Part shown: positions 5,863 through 11,824 of the stretch, piece by piece
Position numbering within the stretch: position 1 is the stretch's first letter
Layout: each line of letters starts with the position of its first letter
Assembly: GCA_018109965.1 (NCBI GenBank)
Contig: JAGBFE010000304.1
Span: 1 to 11,824, forward strand
Source: Oscillospiraceae bacterium
Lineage (GTDB): Bacteria; Bacillota_A; Clostridia; Oscillospirales; Ruminococcaceae
Direction of reading: 5' to 3'
Length of the DNA stretch: 11,824 bases
Position numbers and translations under genes: made by a program
The notes under the pieces: generated by a model
Seen by the model: only the letters and a program-made list of their open reading frames with translations
Databases searched by the model: none
Told to the model about the DNA's origin: nothing

Positions 5863-7146
5863 TTATTTATTATTCAATTTGTTTATAATGATATTCCGCG
5901 CATCACTTGCAAGATAAAGGGACCCGAAAACCAAAAGGTCCTCTCCCTGTTCCACTGCTTTGCACACTGCATCTTCCAGGCTTTGTGCCGCCTGTGAATC
6001 GTCAATATATTTTTTTGCCATATCGGCAAGCTGTGTTTTTGGAACAGCGCGGGAACCAAAAATATCAACAGTGTACAGCTTTCTGATAAACGGTGCCATT
6101 TCTTTTATCAGCAATTCCGGCTGTTTGTCAGAAAGGGATGCCCATACCGCTGTGAGATTTTTTACTTCATTTGTCTGCAGCACATTTTTGAGTGCTGTTA
6201 TTCCGTCAAGGTTGTGACCGCCGTCAAGAATAACAAGGGGCTGTTTTGAAAAAATCTCTATTCTTGCAGGGAATTCTGCCTTCTGTATGCCGTCGGTTAT
6301 ATTCTGCTTTGTTATAACAAACCTGCCGCTGTCATTAAGTGCTGTTGCCGCTTCGATAACCACCGCCGCATTGTAGCTCTGATGCTGCCCGGCAAAGCTT
6401 TGGTTTATAACAAAATCCTTATAGTACAAAACATCACAGAACTGTCCTTTGTGCTCTGTTTTTATGCTGTTTACATCCGGCAGCACAAGCTGTGCATTTT
6501 GCTTTTCCGCTTCCGCCTTTATAACTTCCAGTGCAGCTGGGTCCATTGCAGGATATACAATAACAGGCTGATTTGCTTTTATGATACCTGCCTTTTCGTA
6601 TGCAATCTGTTCAATTGTGTCCCCCAGCATATCTGTGTGGTCAAAGCTGATATTCATAATACAGGACACAAGGGAGTCTCGGATGACATTTGTGCTGTCC
6701 TCCCTGCCGCCGATACCGACTTCGAGACAGATGACATCACAGTTTTCCTCACAAAAATAACAGAACGCAATTGCAGTTACAATTTCAAACTCCACAAGTT
6801 TGAGATTGTGTTCATTTTCGATTATTTCCTGTTTTTCTTTTACTTTTTCTGTTATCTGTGCAAGCTTTTCTTTGCTTATAAAATCACCGTTAATGCTGAA
6901 GCGTTCGCGAAAATCAATGATAAACGGAGAGATGTTGAGCCCTGTTCTGTATCCCGCTTCACACAGAACATTGCTGAGCATTTTTGCACAGCTGCCCTTG
7001 CCGTTTGTGCCTGCAATGTGAACGATATTCAGTTTATCCTGAGGATTGCCCAGCATATCCAGCAGCAGGCGCATTGCTTTGCGGTTGTCGGTGTTTTTCA
7101 TCCTTGGTCGTGAGTGTATATAATCAAGTGCTTCGTTGTAGGTCAT
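5863..7146 (-). CDS. folC: Folylpolyglutamate synthase / dihydrofolate synthase
   Basis: A cytosolic Mur-ligase-like enzyme that adds glutamate to folates and, in bacteria with the bifunctional form, to dihydropteroate. The 427-residue product has the P-loop HIAGTNGKGSCAKML near residues 43-57, then LNISPF, then CLEVGIGGREDSTNVI. The SFDHTDMLGDTIEQIAYEKAGIIK block follows, and the second domain has ILDGGHNLDG. The ATG at 7146 is chosen because AGAGGTG lies seven bases upstream; the open frame continues to an ATG at 7191, but that part lies in the valS terminator. It is 62 bases after valS on the same strand, a pairing known from Bacillus. Expression may come from read-through or a weak promoter at the valS end. 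Confidence 0.94.
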   Translation of the reverse strand: MTYNEALDYIHSRPRMKNTDNRKAMRLLLDMLGNPQDKLNIVHIAGTNGKGSCAKMLSNVLCEAGYRTGLNISPFIIDFRERFSINGDFISKEKLAQITEKVKEKQEIIENEHNLKLVEFEIVTAIAFCYFCEENCDVICLEVGIGGREDSTNVIRDSLVSCIMNISFDHTDMLGDTIEQIAYEKAGIIKANQPVIVYPAMDPAALEVIKAEAEKQNAQLVLPDVNSIKTEHKGQFCDVLYYKDFVINQSFAGQHQSYNAAVVIEAATALNDSGRFVITKQNITDGIQKAEFPARIEIFSKQPLVILDGGHNLDGITALKNVLQTNEVKNLTAVWASLSDKQPELLIKEMAPFIRKLYTVDIFGSRAVPKTQLADMAKKYIDDSQAAQSLEDAVCKAVEQGEDLLVFGSLYLASDARNIIINKLNNK

Positions 7147-7160
7147 TTTTTGCACCTCTG

Positions 7161-7199
7161 AAAAAAAATATAGCCGCGGAAATAATTCCACGGCTATAT
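7161..7199 (-). terminator. Intrinsic terminator between valS and folC
   Basis: A stem of 13-14 bp with one G-U pair (7168-7181 with 7186-7199) and a 4-nt loop is followed on the minus strand by eight T (7161-7168). It begins about 10 bases after the valS stop and should stop most valS transcripts. Confidence 0.88.
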
Positions 7200-7226
7200 A
7201 TTACCATATTACTGGAGTGCTGCCAA
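7198..7226 (-). promoter_or_regulatory. Weak candidate promoter for folC
   Basis: TTGGCA (7221-7226), 17 bp, TAATAT (7198-7203), read on the minus strand across the valS stop. The predicted start falls inside the first arm of the valS terminator, so its transcript would not form the full hairpin. The -10 is only 4/6. Confidence 0.35.
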
Positions 7227-9836
7227 GCTTTCGATAATTTTTTCTTTTTTGCTGAGTGCAGCAGCAAGTTTTGCTTTTTCGGTTTCAACAAGTTTTTCAG
7301 GTGCTTTTGCCATAAAACCAGGGTTGTTGAGTTTGCCGGAGATAATCTGGATGTCTTTTTCAACACCTGCCAGTTCTTTGTTGAGACGTGCAGTTTCTTT
7401 TTCCTTGTCAACAAGGTCACCTGTAGGGATAAAGCCGCGTGCGCCTTCAACCACAACCTGTGAGTATGCTTTTGCGTCACCTTCAAATTTTTCAACAAGC
7501 TGAACTTCTTTTGCAAATGCAAATTTTTCTACAAAGTAGATACCCTGTTCAAAGTCAGCAATGTGTGGTGTTTCGATGATGAGCAGTGTTTTGTTGGAAG
7601 GATGTGCCTGCATCTGAGCACGCAGTGCACGGATGGATTTTGCAAGTTCCAGAATTCTTGTGAGGGATTTTTCTTCTCTTTCAAACACAAGTTCTTCCTT
7701 GTACTGTGGCCACTGGCAAAGCATAATTGTTTCTTCAGCATTTGGCAGTGCAAGGTAGATTTCTTCTGTGATGAATGGCATAAACGGATGGAGAAGCTTG
7801 AGTGCTTCTTTCATTACATATACCAAAACTCTTCTTGCGTTGTCTTTAACTTCCTTGTCTTCGCTGTTGAGACGGAGTTTTACGATTTCGATGTACTTGT
7901 CGCAGATGCAGTCCCAGATAAAGTCGTTAACTTTCTGTGCAGCAAGACCAAGGTCATAGCCTTCGATATTGTCTGTTACAGATTTTACAACGCTGTTGAG
8001 GGTTGAAAGAATCCATTTATCTTCAAGTTCAAGTTTTTCCGGCAGACCGTCTGCAAGGTTGTCTTCAAGGTTCATCTGGATAAAGCGTGCAGCGTTCCAC
8101 AGTTTGTTGTTGAAGTTTCGGGATGCCTTAACCTTTTCGTCAGAATAACGTGTGTCGTTACCTGCAGAAGAACCTGTTGCAAGTGTGTAACGCAGTGCAT
8201 CTGCACCGTACTGGTCGATAACTTCCAGCGGGTCGATACCGTTGCCAAGAGACTTGGACATTTTGCGGCCAATTTCATCACGAACGATGCCGTGGATGAA
8301 TACTGTATCAAACGGAACTTTGCCCATATGTTCGATACCGCTGAATATCATACGGGAAACCCAGAAGAAGATGATATCGTAACCTGTAACAAGTGTGTTT
8401 GTAGGGTAGAAATATTTGAGGTCTTCGCTATCTTTGTCCGGCCAGCCAAGTGTGGAGAATGGCCAGAGAGCAGATGAGAACCATGTGTCAAGTGTGTCTT
8501 CGTCCTGTGCAAGATGTGTGCAGCCGCATTTTGGACAAACTGTTGGTGTTTCCTTTGCTACAATAACTTCGCCGCATTCCTGGCAGTACCAAGCTGGAAT
8601 TCTATGACCCCACCACAGCTGACGTGAGATACACCAGTCTTTGATGTTTTCCATCCAGTGGAAGAAGATTTTGTCAAAACGTTCAGGAACAAATTTTGTT
8701 TCGCCGCCGCGTACTGCTTCGATTGCCGGTTTTGCCAGTGGTTCCATTTTTACAAACCACTGTTTGGAAATCATTGGTTCGATTGTTGTGTGGCAACGGT
8801 AGCAGGAACCAACATTGTGTGTGTAATCTTCAACTTTAACAAGAAGTCCCATTTCGTCAAGGTCTTTAACGATAGCTTTTCTTGCTTCGTAACGGTCCAT
8901 ACCTGCATATTTGCCTGTGTCAGCAGACATATGTGCATCAAGTTCGATAACTTTGATAACCGGCAGGTTGTGTCTTACACCCATTTCAAAGTCGTTAGGG
9001 TCGTGTGCAGGTGTAACTTTAACAGCACCTGTACCAAATTCTTTTTCAACATAGCTGTCTTCAAAGATTGGAATTTCACGGCCAACAAGTGGCAGAACAA
9101 CGTGTTTGCCAACAAGGTGTTTGTATCTTTCGTCATCAACACCTACTGCAACACCTGTATCACCAAGAAGAGTTTCCGGTCTTGTTGTTGCAACAACAAG
9201 GTATTCATCGCTGTCCTTGATTGGATATTTGATGTGCCAGAGGTGGCCTGCCTGTTCTTCAAATTCAACTTCAGCATCAGAAATTGAAGTCATACAGTGT
9301 GGGCACCAGTTAACAATTCTTTCGCCCTGATAGATAAGGCCTTTGTTGTAAAGGTTAACAAAAACTTCGTTAACTGCCTTGCTGCAGCCTTCGTCAAGTG
9401 TAAAGCGTTCTCTGTCCCAGTCGCAGGAAGAACCAAGTTTTTTGAGCTGTTCAATAATTCTGCCTCCGTAAACGCGTTTCCATTCCCATGCGCGTTCAAG
9501 GAATGCTTCGCGGCCCAGGTCTTCTTTTGTGAGACCTTCTTTTGCCATTGCTTCTACAATTTTTGCTTCTGTTGCGATGGAAGCATGGTCTGTGCCAGGC
9601 ACCCACAAAGCAGCAAAGCCCTGCATTCTTTTGTAACGGATAAGGATATCCTGCAGAGTATTGTCAAGGGCGTGGCCCATATGGAGCTGACCTGTAATGT
9701 TTGGTGGCGGAATAACAATTGTATAAGGTGTTTTTTTGCTGTCAACTTCTGCGTGGAAGTATTTGTTTTCCAGCCAGTTTTTGTAAACTTTGTCTTCAAC
9801 CTGTTTAGGGTCGTAGATTTTTTCAAGTTCTTTCAT
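7209..9836 (-). CDS. valS: Valyl-tRNA synthetase
   Basis: A class I aminoacyl-tRNA synthetase that charges tRNA-Val in the cytosol. The 875-residue length is typical of Firmicutes ValS. In order: the HIGH motif as HMGH (residues 52-55, after PPPNITGQL); the CP1 editing insertion with TTRPETLLGDT and the GTGAVKVTPAHDPNDF block; a zinc-ribbon-like CQECG...CPKCGC; KMSKS near residue 525; an anticodon-binding domain; and a C-terminal coiled coil (about 805-875) rich in K/E and L. The start at 9836 follows AAGGAG with normal spacing. A T-box leader and a strong sigma-A promoter lie directly upstream, so expression should follow the charging level of tRNA-Val. No anomaly was seen. Confidence 0.98.
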   Translation of the reverse strand: MKELEKIYDPKQVEDKVYKNWLENKYFHAEVDSKKTPYTIVIPPPNITGQLHMGHALDNTLQDILIRYKRMQGFAALWVPGTDHASIATEAKIVEAMAKEGLTKEDLGREAFLERAWEWKRVYGGRIIEQLKKLGSSCDWDRERFTLDEGCSKAVNEVFVNLYNKGLIYQGERIVNWCPHCMTSISDAEVEFEEQAGHLWHIKYPIKDSDEYLVVATTRPETLLGDTGVAVGVDDERYKHLVGKHVVLPLVGREIPIFEDSYVEKEFGTGAVKVTPAHDPNDFEMGVRHNLPVIKVIELDAHMSADTGKYAGMDRYEARKAIVKDLDEMGLLVKVEDYTHNVGSCYRCHTTIEPMISKQWFVKMEPLAKPAIEAVRGGETKFVPERFDKIFFHWMENIKDWCISRQLWWGHRIPAWYCQECGEVIVAKETPTVCPKCGCTHLAQDEDTLDTWFSSALWPFSTLGWPDKDSEDLKYFYPTNTLVTGYDIIFFWVSRMIFSGIEHMGKVPFDTVFIHGIVRDEIGRKMSKSLGNGIDPLEVIDQYGADALRYTLATGSSAGNDTRYSDEKVKASRNFNNKLWNAARFIQMNLEDNLADGLPEKLELEDKWILSTLNSVVKSVTDNIEGYDLGLAAQKVNDFIWDCICDKYIEIVKLRLNSEDKEVKDNARRVLVYVMKEALKLLHPFMPFITEEIYLALPNAEETIMLCQWPQYKEELVFEREEKSLTRILELAKSIRALRAQMQAHPSNKTLLIIETPHIADFEQGIYFVEKFAFAKEVQLVEKFEGDAKAYSQVVVEGARGFIPTGDLVDKEKETARLNKELAGVEKDIQIISGKLNNPGFMAKAPEKLVETEKAKLAAALSKKEKIIESLAALQ

Positions 9837-9869
9837 CTTTTTTCTCCTTTTTTCAAGTTTTGGAGCAAT

Positions 9870-9906
9870 AAAAAAATCGCCCCATCATAAAATTTAATGG
9901 GACGAT
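9870..9906 (-). terminator. Regulated terminator of the valS T-box
   Basis: ATCGTCCCAT (9897-9906) pairs with ATGGGGCGAT (9876-9885) on the minus strand; TTTTTTT (9870-9876) follows. This is the alternative to the T-box antiterminator and sits about 34 bases before the valS start. Confidence 0.92.
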
Positions 9907-10105
9907 TGCAATAACCGTGGTACCACCCAAATTGATGCACAGTGTGCATCCACTCGAATTGCCTTTAACGCAGGATTACGGAAAAGGTTACTGTTATTTC
10001 ACCCTTTCGGCTCCAAAGCTACACAACTGATTAGTTTTACTGCGTTGCACCATACCGCAGCTCTCTGCAAAAACTAAAATAAGTTGCCTCTTTTTCCAAG
10101 CCTTT
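9870..10105 (-). ncRNA. T-box riboswitch (tRNA-Val) of valS
   Basis: The T-box sequence GGGTGGTACCACGG lies at 9915-9928 (minus strand). Its UGGU bulge pairs with ACCA, matching the A discriminator of tRNA-Val. Stem I has distal arms TTAGTTTT (10070-10077) and AAAACTAA (10031-10038), an apical CTGCG/CGCAG hairpin, a GCAGAGAG bulge and GGTGCAA. A lower helix GCAACT/AGTTGT (10082-10087 with 10023-10028) precedes the specifier region, where AGTTGTGTAG holds overlapping Val codons; GTA (10020-10022) is favoured. Stem III is a GATGCAC/GTGCATC hairpin (9934-9950). The terminator competes with the antiterminator. Confidence 0.95.
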
Positions 10106-10138
10106 ATATATATTTTATTTTAAATATATTACCAACTA

Positions 10139-10167
10139 ATTTTAATACTTGACAGGATAATTGTCAA
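10139..10167 (-). promoter_or_regulatory. Sigma-A promoter of valS
   Basis: TTGACA (10162-10167, perfect), 17 bp, TAAAAT (10139-10144, 5/6) on the minus strand. The predicted start is near 10132, about 27 bases before T-box stem I. Confidence 0.88.
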
Positions 10168-10177
10168 GAATTAAAAT
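10149..10177 (+). promoter_or_regulatory. Sigma-A promoter of the PC4-like gene (distal)
   Basis: TTGACA (10149-10154), 17 bp, TAAAAT (10172-10177) on the plus strand. The boxes and spacing are identical to the valS promoter, which it overlaps by 19 bp in the opposite direction. Confidence 0.8.
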
Positions 10178-10183
10178 TAGTAC

Positions 10184-10212
10184 TTGCAATTATCAGAAAT
10201 TTGTAATACAAT
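10184..10212 (+). promoter_or_regulatory. Second candidate promoter of the PC4-like gene
   Basis: TTGCAA (10184-10189), 17 bp, TACAAT (10207-10212) on the plus strand. It is weaker in the -35 than the distal promoter, but lies outside the palindrome and could work independently. Confidence 0.5.
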
Positions 10213-10255
10213 TTGTGCATTGTTTAAATATTTTATTACGAGAGGTTAGTCTACA

Positions 10256-10477
10256 ATGGCAGAATTTAAATATGAAATTATTGAAAAATTAGGCGTACTT
10301 TCCCAGAGAAAAGGCGGCTGGCAGAAAGAAATCAACCTTGTTTCCTGGGGCGACAGAGAACCAAAATACGATATCCGTGACTGGTCAGTTGACAACACAA
10401 AAATGAGCAAAGGTATTTCTCTTACAGCTGAAGAAGTTGCTGTTCTCAAAGAAATCCTTGACGAAATCGAACTTTAA
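10256..10477 (+). CDS. PC4/YdbC-like ssDNA-binding protein
   Basis: A 73-residue protein of the YdbC (DUF2128) family, which has a PC4-like fold. Lactococcus lactis YdbC is known to bind single-stranded DNA, and the family may act in transcription, replication or repair. Recognisable features are the basic QRKGGWQKEINLVSWG strand pair (about 17-32), KYDIRDW (38-44), and KGISLTAEEVAVLKEIL leading into the C-terminal helix, as in PC4 proteins. Length is normal for the family. The ATG at 10256 has AGAGG about 10 bases upstream, a slightly long spacing. It is transcribed divergently from valS from the palindromic promoter region and closed by its own terminator. The role in this organism is inferred. 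Confidence 0.87.
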   Translation: MAEFKYEIIEKLGVLSQRKGGWQKEINLVSWGDREPKYDIRDWSVDNTKMSKGISLTAEEVAVLKEILDEIEL

Positions 10478-10485
10478 GAAAAAAT

Positions 10486-10526
10486 GCTGCAATTTCTGTA
10501 AAAAGAGATTGCAGCTTCTTTTTTTA
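10486..10526 (+). terminator. Intrinsic terminator of the PC4-like gene
   Basis: A 12-bp stem with one G-U pair, GCTGCAATTTCT (10486-10497) with AGAGATTGCAGC (10504-10515), a 6-nt loop, then TTCTTTTTTTAT. Confidence 0.9.
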
Positions 10527-10538
10527 TAACAAAATATA

Positions 10539-10547
10539 TGGTATATT
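10539..10547 (+). promoter_or_regulatory. Extended -10 promoter of the HD-domain gene
   Basis: TGGTATATT fits the extended -10 pattern TGnTATAAT with one mismatch. No good -35 is visible; the position is the T-run of the preceding terminator. It lies 40 bases before the start codon. Confidence 0.45.
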
Positions 10548-10586
10548 ATTTGTATAAAACCAAAATAAATATAAAGAGGTATCTTT

Positions 10587-11177
10587 ATGGACTATAAATC
10601 AGAATTCCTGGAAATTTTTGACCGATGTGTTACCCGCAACGGCAAGGAAAGGCTTTTGGACTGGCTTTGCGGCACCGACTTTTTTGTTGCACCTGCCTCC
10701 ACACGCTTTCATGGTGCCTGTGAATGCGGTCTTGTGATGCACAGCCTTAATGTTTATCATCTGCTGAGAAAAAAATGCGAAGACGGCGGTTTTGACTACA
10801 GTGACGAAACCATTGCACTTGTTGCACTTTGCCACGACTTTTGCAAAATCAACCTTTATCACGAGGGCAGCCGAAATGTTAAAAACGAAGAAACCGGCCA
10901 GTGGGAAAAGGTAAAAATCTACACAAGCGAAGACCCGTTCCCATATGGACACGGCGAAAAATCGGTTTTTCTTGTGGAACGCTTTGTGCGCCTGACCACC
11001 GAAGAAGCAATGGCAATCCGCTGGCATATGGGCGGATTTGATGACTCTGCCCGTGCAGGCAACTATTCCATAGGCGAAGCATTCAAACGTTATCCCCTTG
11101 CAGTTATGGCACATCTTGCCGACCTTGAAGCAACCTATCTGCTTGAAAAGGGCACATCAACTGTGAACAAAAAATAA
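10587..11177 (+). CDS. HD-domain phosphohydrolase, YhaM-like arrangement
   Basis: A 196-residue protein made almost entirely of a metal-dependent HD domain. Candidate metal ligands are H52 (in CGLVMHSLNVYHLL), H83-D84 (LCHDFCK), H122 (GHGEKS), H147 (RWHMGGF) and D179 (AHLADLEATYL). The order and spacing of these blocks resemble the HD part of the YhaM 3'-5' exoribonuclease, but the N-terminal OB domain of YhaM is absent. The substrate (nucleotide, cyclic nucleotide or RNA end) cannot be told from sequence. The start has AAAGAGG about seven bases upstream. It follows the PC4-like ssDNA-binding gene on the same strand but is separated by a terminator, so co-function is only a possibility. Confidence 0.82.
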   Translation: MDYKSEFLEIFDRCVTRNGKERLLDWLCGTDFFVAPASTRFHGACECGLVMHSLNVYHLLRKKCEDGGFDYSDETIALVALCHDFCKINLYHEGSRNVKNEETGQWEKVKIYTSEDPFPYGHGEKSVFLVERFVRLTTEEAMAIRWHMGGFDDSARAGNYSIGEAFKRYPLAVMAHLADLEATYLLEKGTSTVNKK

Positions 11178-11192
11178 TATTATAAAATTCAG

Positions 11193-11225
11193 GACAGATG
11201 TTTTGGTACATCTGTCTGTTTTTTG
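11193..11225 (+). terminator. Intrinsic terminator of the HD-domain gene
   Basis: A perfect 9-bp stem, GACAGATGT (11193-11201) with ACATCTGTC (11208-11216), a 6-nt loop, then TGTTTTTTG. It begins 15 bases after the stop codon. Confidence 0.88.
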
Positions 11226-11252
11226 TAAATAAAAAATATATTTAATTAGAGG

Positions 11253-11368
11253 ATGTAAAACAGTTAAACCGGCCTGTGGCTTCAATCACAGGTCGGTTTT
11301 GTAATATGTATTATTTAATAAATATTCGCTCTGTCAGACAAATTGGGATTTTTCTAACTGTTTTACAT
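11253..11368. repeat. 116-bp stretch bounded by 14-bp inverted repeats
   Basis: ATGTAAAACAGTTA at 11253-11266 and its exact reverse complement TAACTGTTTTACAT at 11355-11368. Inside lies a 13-bp hairpin (AAACCGGCCTGTG, 11266-11278, with CACAGGTCGGTTT, 11287-11299; one G-U). No coding frame is visible inside and no clear target-site duplication was found at the edges. It could be a MITE-like remnant or a regulatory/terminator structure between convergent genes. Confidence 0.55.
11266..11300. terminator. Hairpin between convergent genes, possible terminator
   Basis: A 13-bp stem with an 8-nt loop; the T-run on the plus side (TTTT) is mostly part of the stem, and the minus side has only TTT. It may be a weak bidirectional terminator between the HD gene and the HTH gene, or an internal hairpin of the repeat around it. 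Confidence 0.4.
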
Positions 11369-11379
11369 TTTGAGATTAG

Positions 11380-11727
11380 TCAGATTTCAATTTCACGCAT
11401 AAAATCCTCTATAGGCATATCAAACACCTTTGCAAGGGCAAAAAGATTACTTGTGCTTGGCTCGGTTGTTCCTTTTTCCCATTTTGACACAGCCTGACGG
11501 CTAACTCCAAGTCTTTCGGCTAACATTTCTTGAGTAAAACCTTTATCTTCACGGTGTTTTTTTATAATCTCTCCAAGAGTTTTTTTTAAAGTTTGACTAC
11601 CACCGCCTTCTTTTATATATTTCAAAAGTGCTTTTGCTAACAGATAAACAACAGCAGCAATCACAGCAAATCTTATTAATAGAAACAATATCATCAAGAT
11701 TTCTGCCATGCCAAGTCTACCAAACAT
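11380..11727 (-). CDS. Small membrane-anchored XRE-family regulator
   Basis: A 115-residue protein. Residues about 9-37 form a long hydrophobic segment (ILMILFLLIRFAVIAAVVYLL) followed by a basic stretch and a GGG linker. Residues about 50-105 are a Cro/C1-type HTH (LGEIIKKHREDKGFTQEMLAERLGVSRQAVSKWEKG), the helix-3 region reading SRQAVSKWEKG. The HTH is C-terminal to the membrane helix, the reverse of many small XRE membrane proteins. The frame is open to an ATG at 11808, but the promoter near 11765 excludes the longest forms. The ATG at 11727 with AAAGGA upstream (spacing about 11) is the best start, and 11739 is the alternative. Target genes are unknown; autoregulation is likely by family habit only. 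Confidence 0.82.
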   Translation of the reverse strand: MFGRLGMAEILMILFLLIRFAVIAAVVYLLAKALLKYIKEGGGSQTLKKTLGEIIKKHREDKGFTQEMLAERLGVSRQAVSKWEKGTTEPSTSNLFALAKVFDMPIEDFMREIEI

Positions 11728-11764
11728 AAAGTGTAACATCCTTTCTGTATCATATTTCAACATA

Positions 11765-11773
11765 ATTATACCA
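11765..11773 (-). promoter_or_regulatory. Extended -10 promoter of the HTH gene
   Basis: TGGTATAAT on the minus strand is a perfect extended -10. The matching -35 position (TGGTTA) is poor. Transcription would start near 11758, giving a leader of about 30 bases to the ATG at 11727. Confidence 0.65.
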
Positions 11774-11801
11774 TGTACTTTCGGTGATAACCAGCAACTA
11801 T

Positions 11802-11822
11802 TGCGCAACTTTTGGTTGCACA
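11802..11822. other. Inverted repeat upstream of the HTH gene
   Basis: TGCGCAAC (11802-11809) and GTTGCACA (11815-11822) are inverted copies with one mismatch around a 5-base centre. No T-run follows on either strand, so an operator is likelier than a terminator. The window ends two bases later, so its context is not visible. Confidence 0.3.
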
Positions 11823-11824
11823 GA

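Larger units (their letters stand above)
10135..10181. repeat. 47-bp near-perfect palindrome with divergent promoters
   Basis: Two 20-bp arms, ACTAATTTTAATACTTGACA (10135-10154) and its reverse complement with a single mismatch (10162-10181), flank a 7-bp centre GGATAAT. Each arm supplies the -35 of one promoter and the -10 of the opposite one. Predicted start sites for both directions lie just outside the palindrome, so it is a DNA-level element and neither leader RNA should contain it. Confidence 0.9.

Noticed and set aside
5872..5897. A second sigma-H-like pair (GGAATA and ATTGAATAA) across the folC stop
   Set aside because: The -35 fits only in part, the spacing is 13, and its transcript would have to pass the strong terminator at 5781-5821; the pair at 5768-5797 is preferred.
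6382..7113. A 243-residue plus-strand frame opposite folC
   Set aside because: Cys/Phe-rich shadow of a gene with intact FolC motifs.
8658..9287. A 209-residue plus-strand frame inside valS
   Set aside because: Its composition is dominated by F, C, N and V, as expected from the complement of ValS codons; no motif and no ribosome binding site.
11649..11727. N-terminus of the HTH protein resembling TatA (MFGRLGMAEILMILF)
   Set aside because: The hydrophobic stretch is longer than in TatA, and the FG hinge plus amphipathic helix are missing; the likeness is limited to the first dozen residues.

Overview
The window looks like a chromosomal segment of an endospore-forming, moderately low-GC Clostridia bacterium, probably near Oscillospiraceae/Ruminococcaceae. 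This is inferred from the spoIIA sporulation operon, a T-box-regulated valS, valS-folC synteny, strong SD sites and Firmicutes-type sigma-A promoters. No rRNA, tRNA, CRISPR array or intact insertion sequence was seen.

Layout. (1) 71-949 (+): thrB, homoserine kinase, closed by a strong terminator. (2) 1128-4236 (-): four consecutive paralogous YczE-type membrane proteins. Each has its own 17-bp-spacer sigma-A promoter and its own intrinsic terminator, so this is an array of single-gene units rather than an operon. (3) 4318-5749 (-): spoIIAA-spoIIAB-sigF, the forespore sigma-F partner-switching module. The spoIIAA start is best read as a TTG at 5749, and a candidate sigma-H promoter overlaps the folC terminator. 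(4) 5863-9836 (-): folC and valS, the latter preceded by a complete T-box leader. (5) 10135-10181: a near-perfect 47-bp palindrome carrying two interlocked, oppositely directed sigma-A promoters, one for valS and one for the plus-strand gene at 10256. (6) 10256-11177 (+): a small PC4/YdbC-like ssDNA-binding protein and an HD-domain hydrolase, each followed by a terminator. (7) 11178-11379: an intergenic stretch with a 14-bp perfect terminal inverted repeat enclosing a hairpin. (8) 11380-11727 (-): a small protein with an N-terminal membrane helix and a C-terminal XRE-type HTH.

How the genes relate. SpoIIAB holds sigma F inactive and phosphorylates SpoIIAA; dephosphorylated SpoIIAA releases sigma F in the forespore. 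FolC and ValS are housekeeping, with valS controlled by uncharged tRNA-Val. No terminator is visible between sigF and the first YczE gene, so sporulation read-through into the array is possible. The least explained parts are the four-copy membrane protein array, the palindromic bidirectional promoter, and the promoter/terminator overlap in front of spoIIAA.
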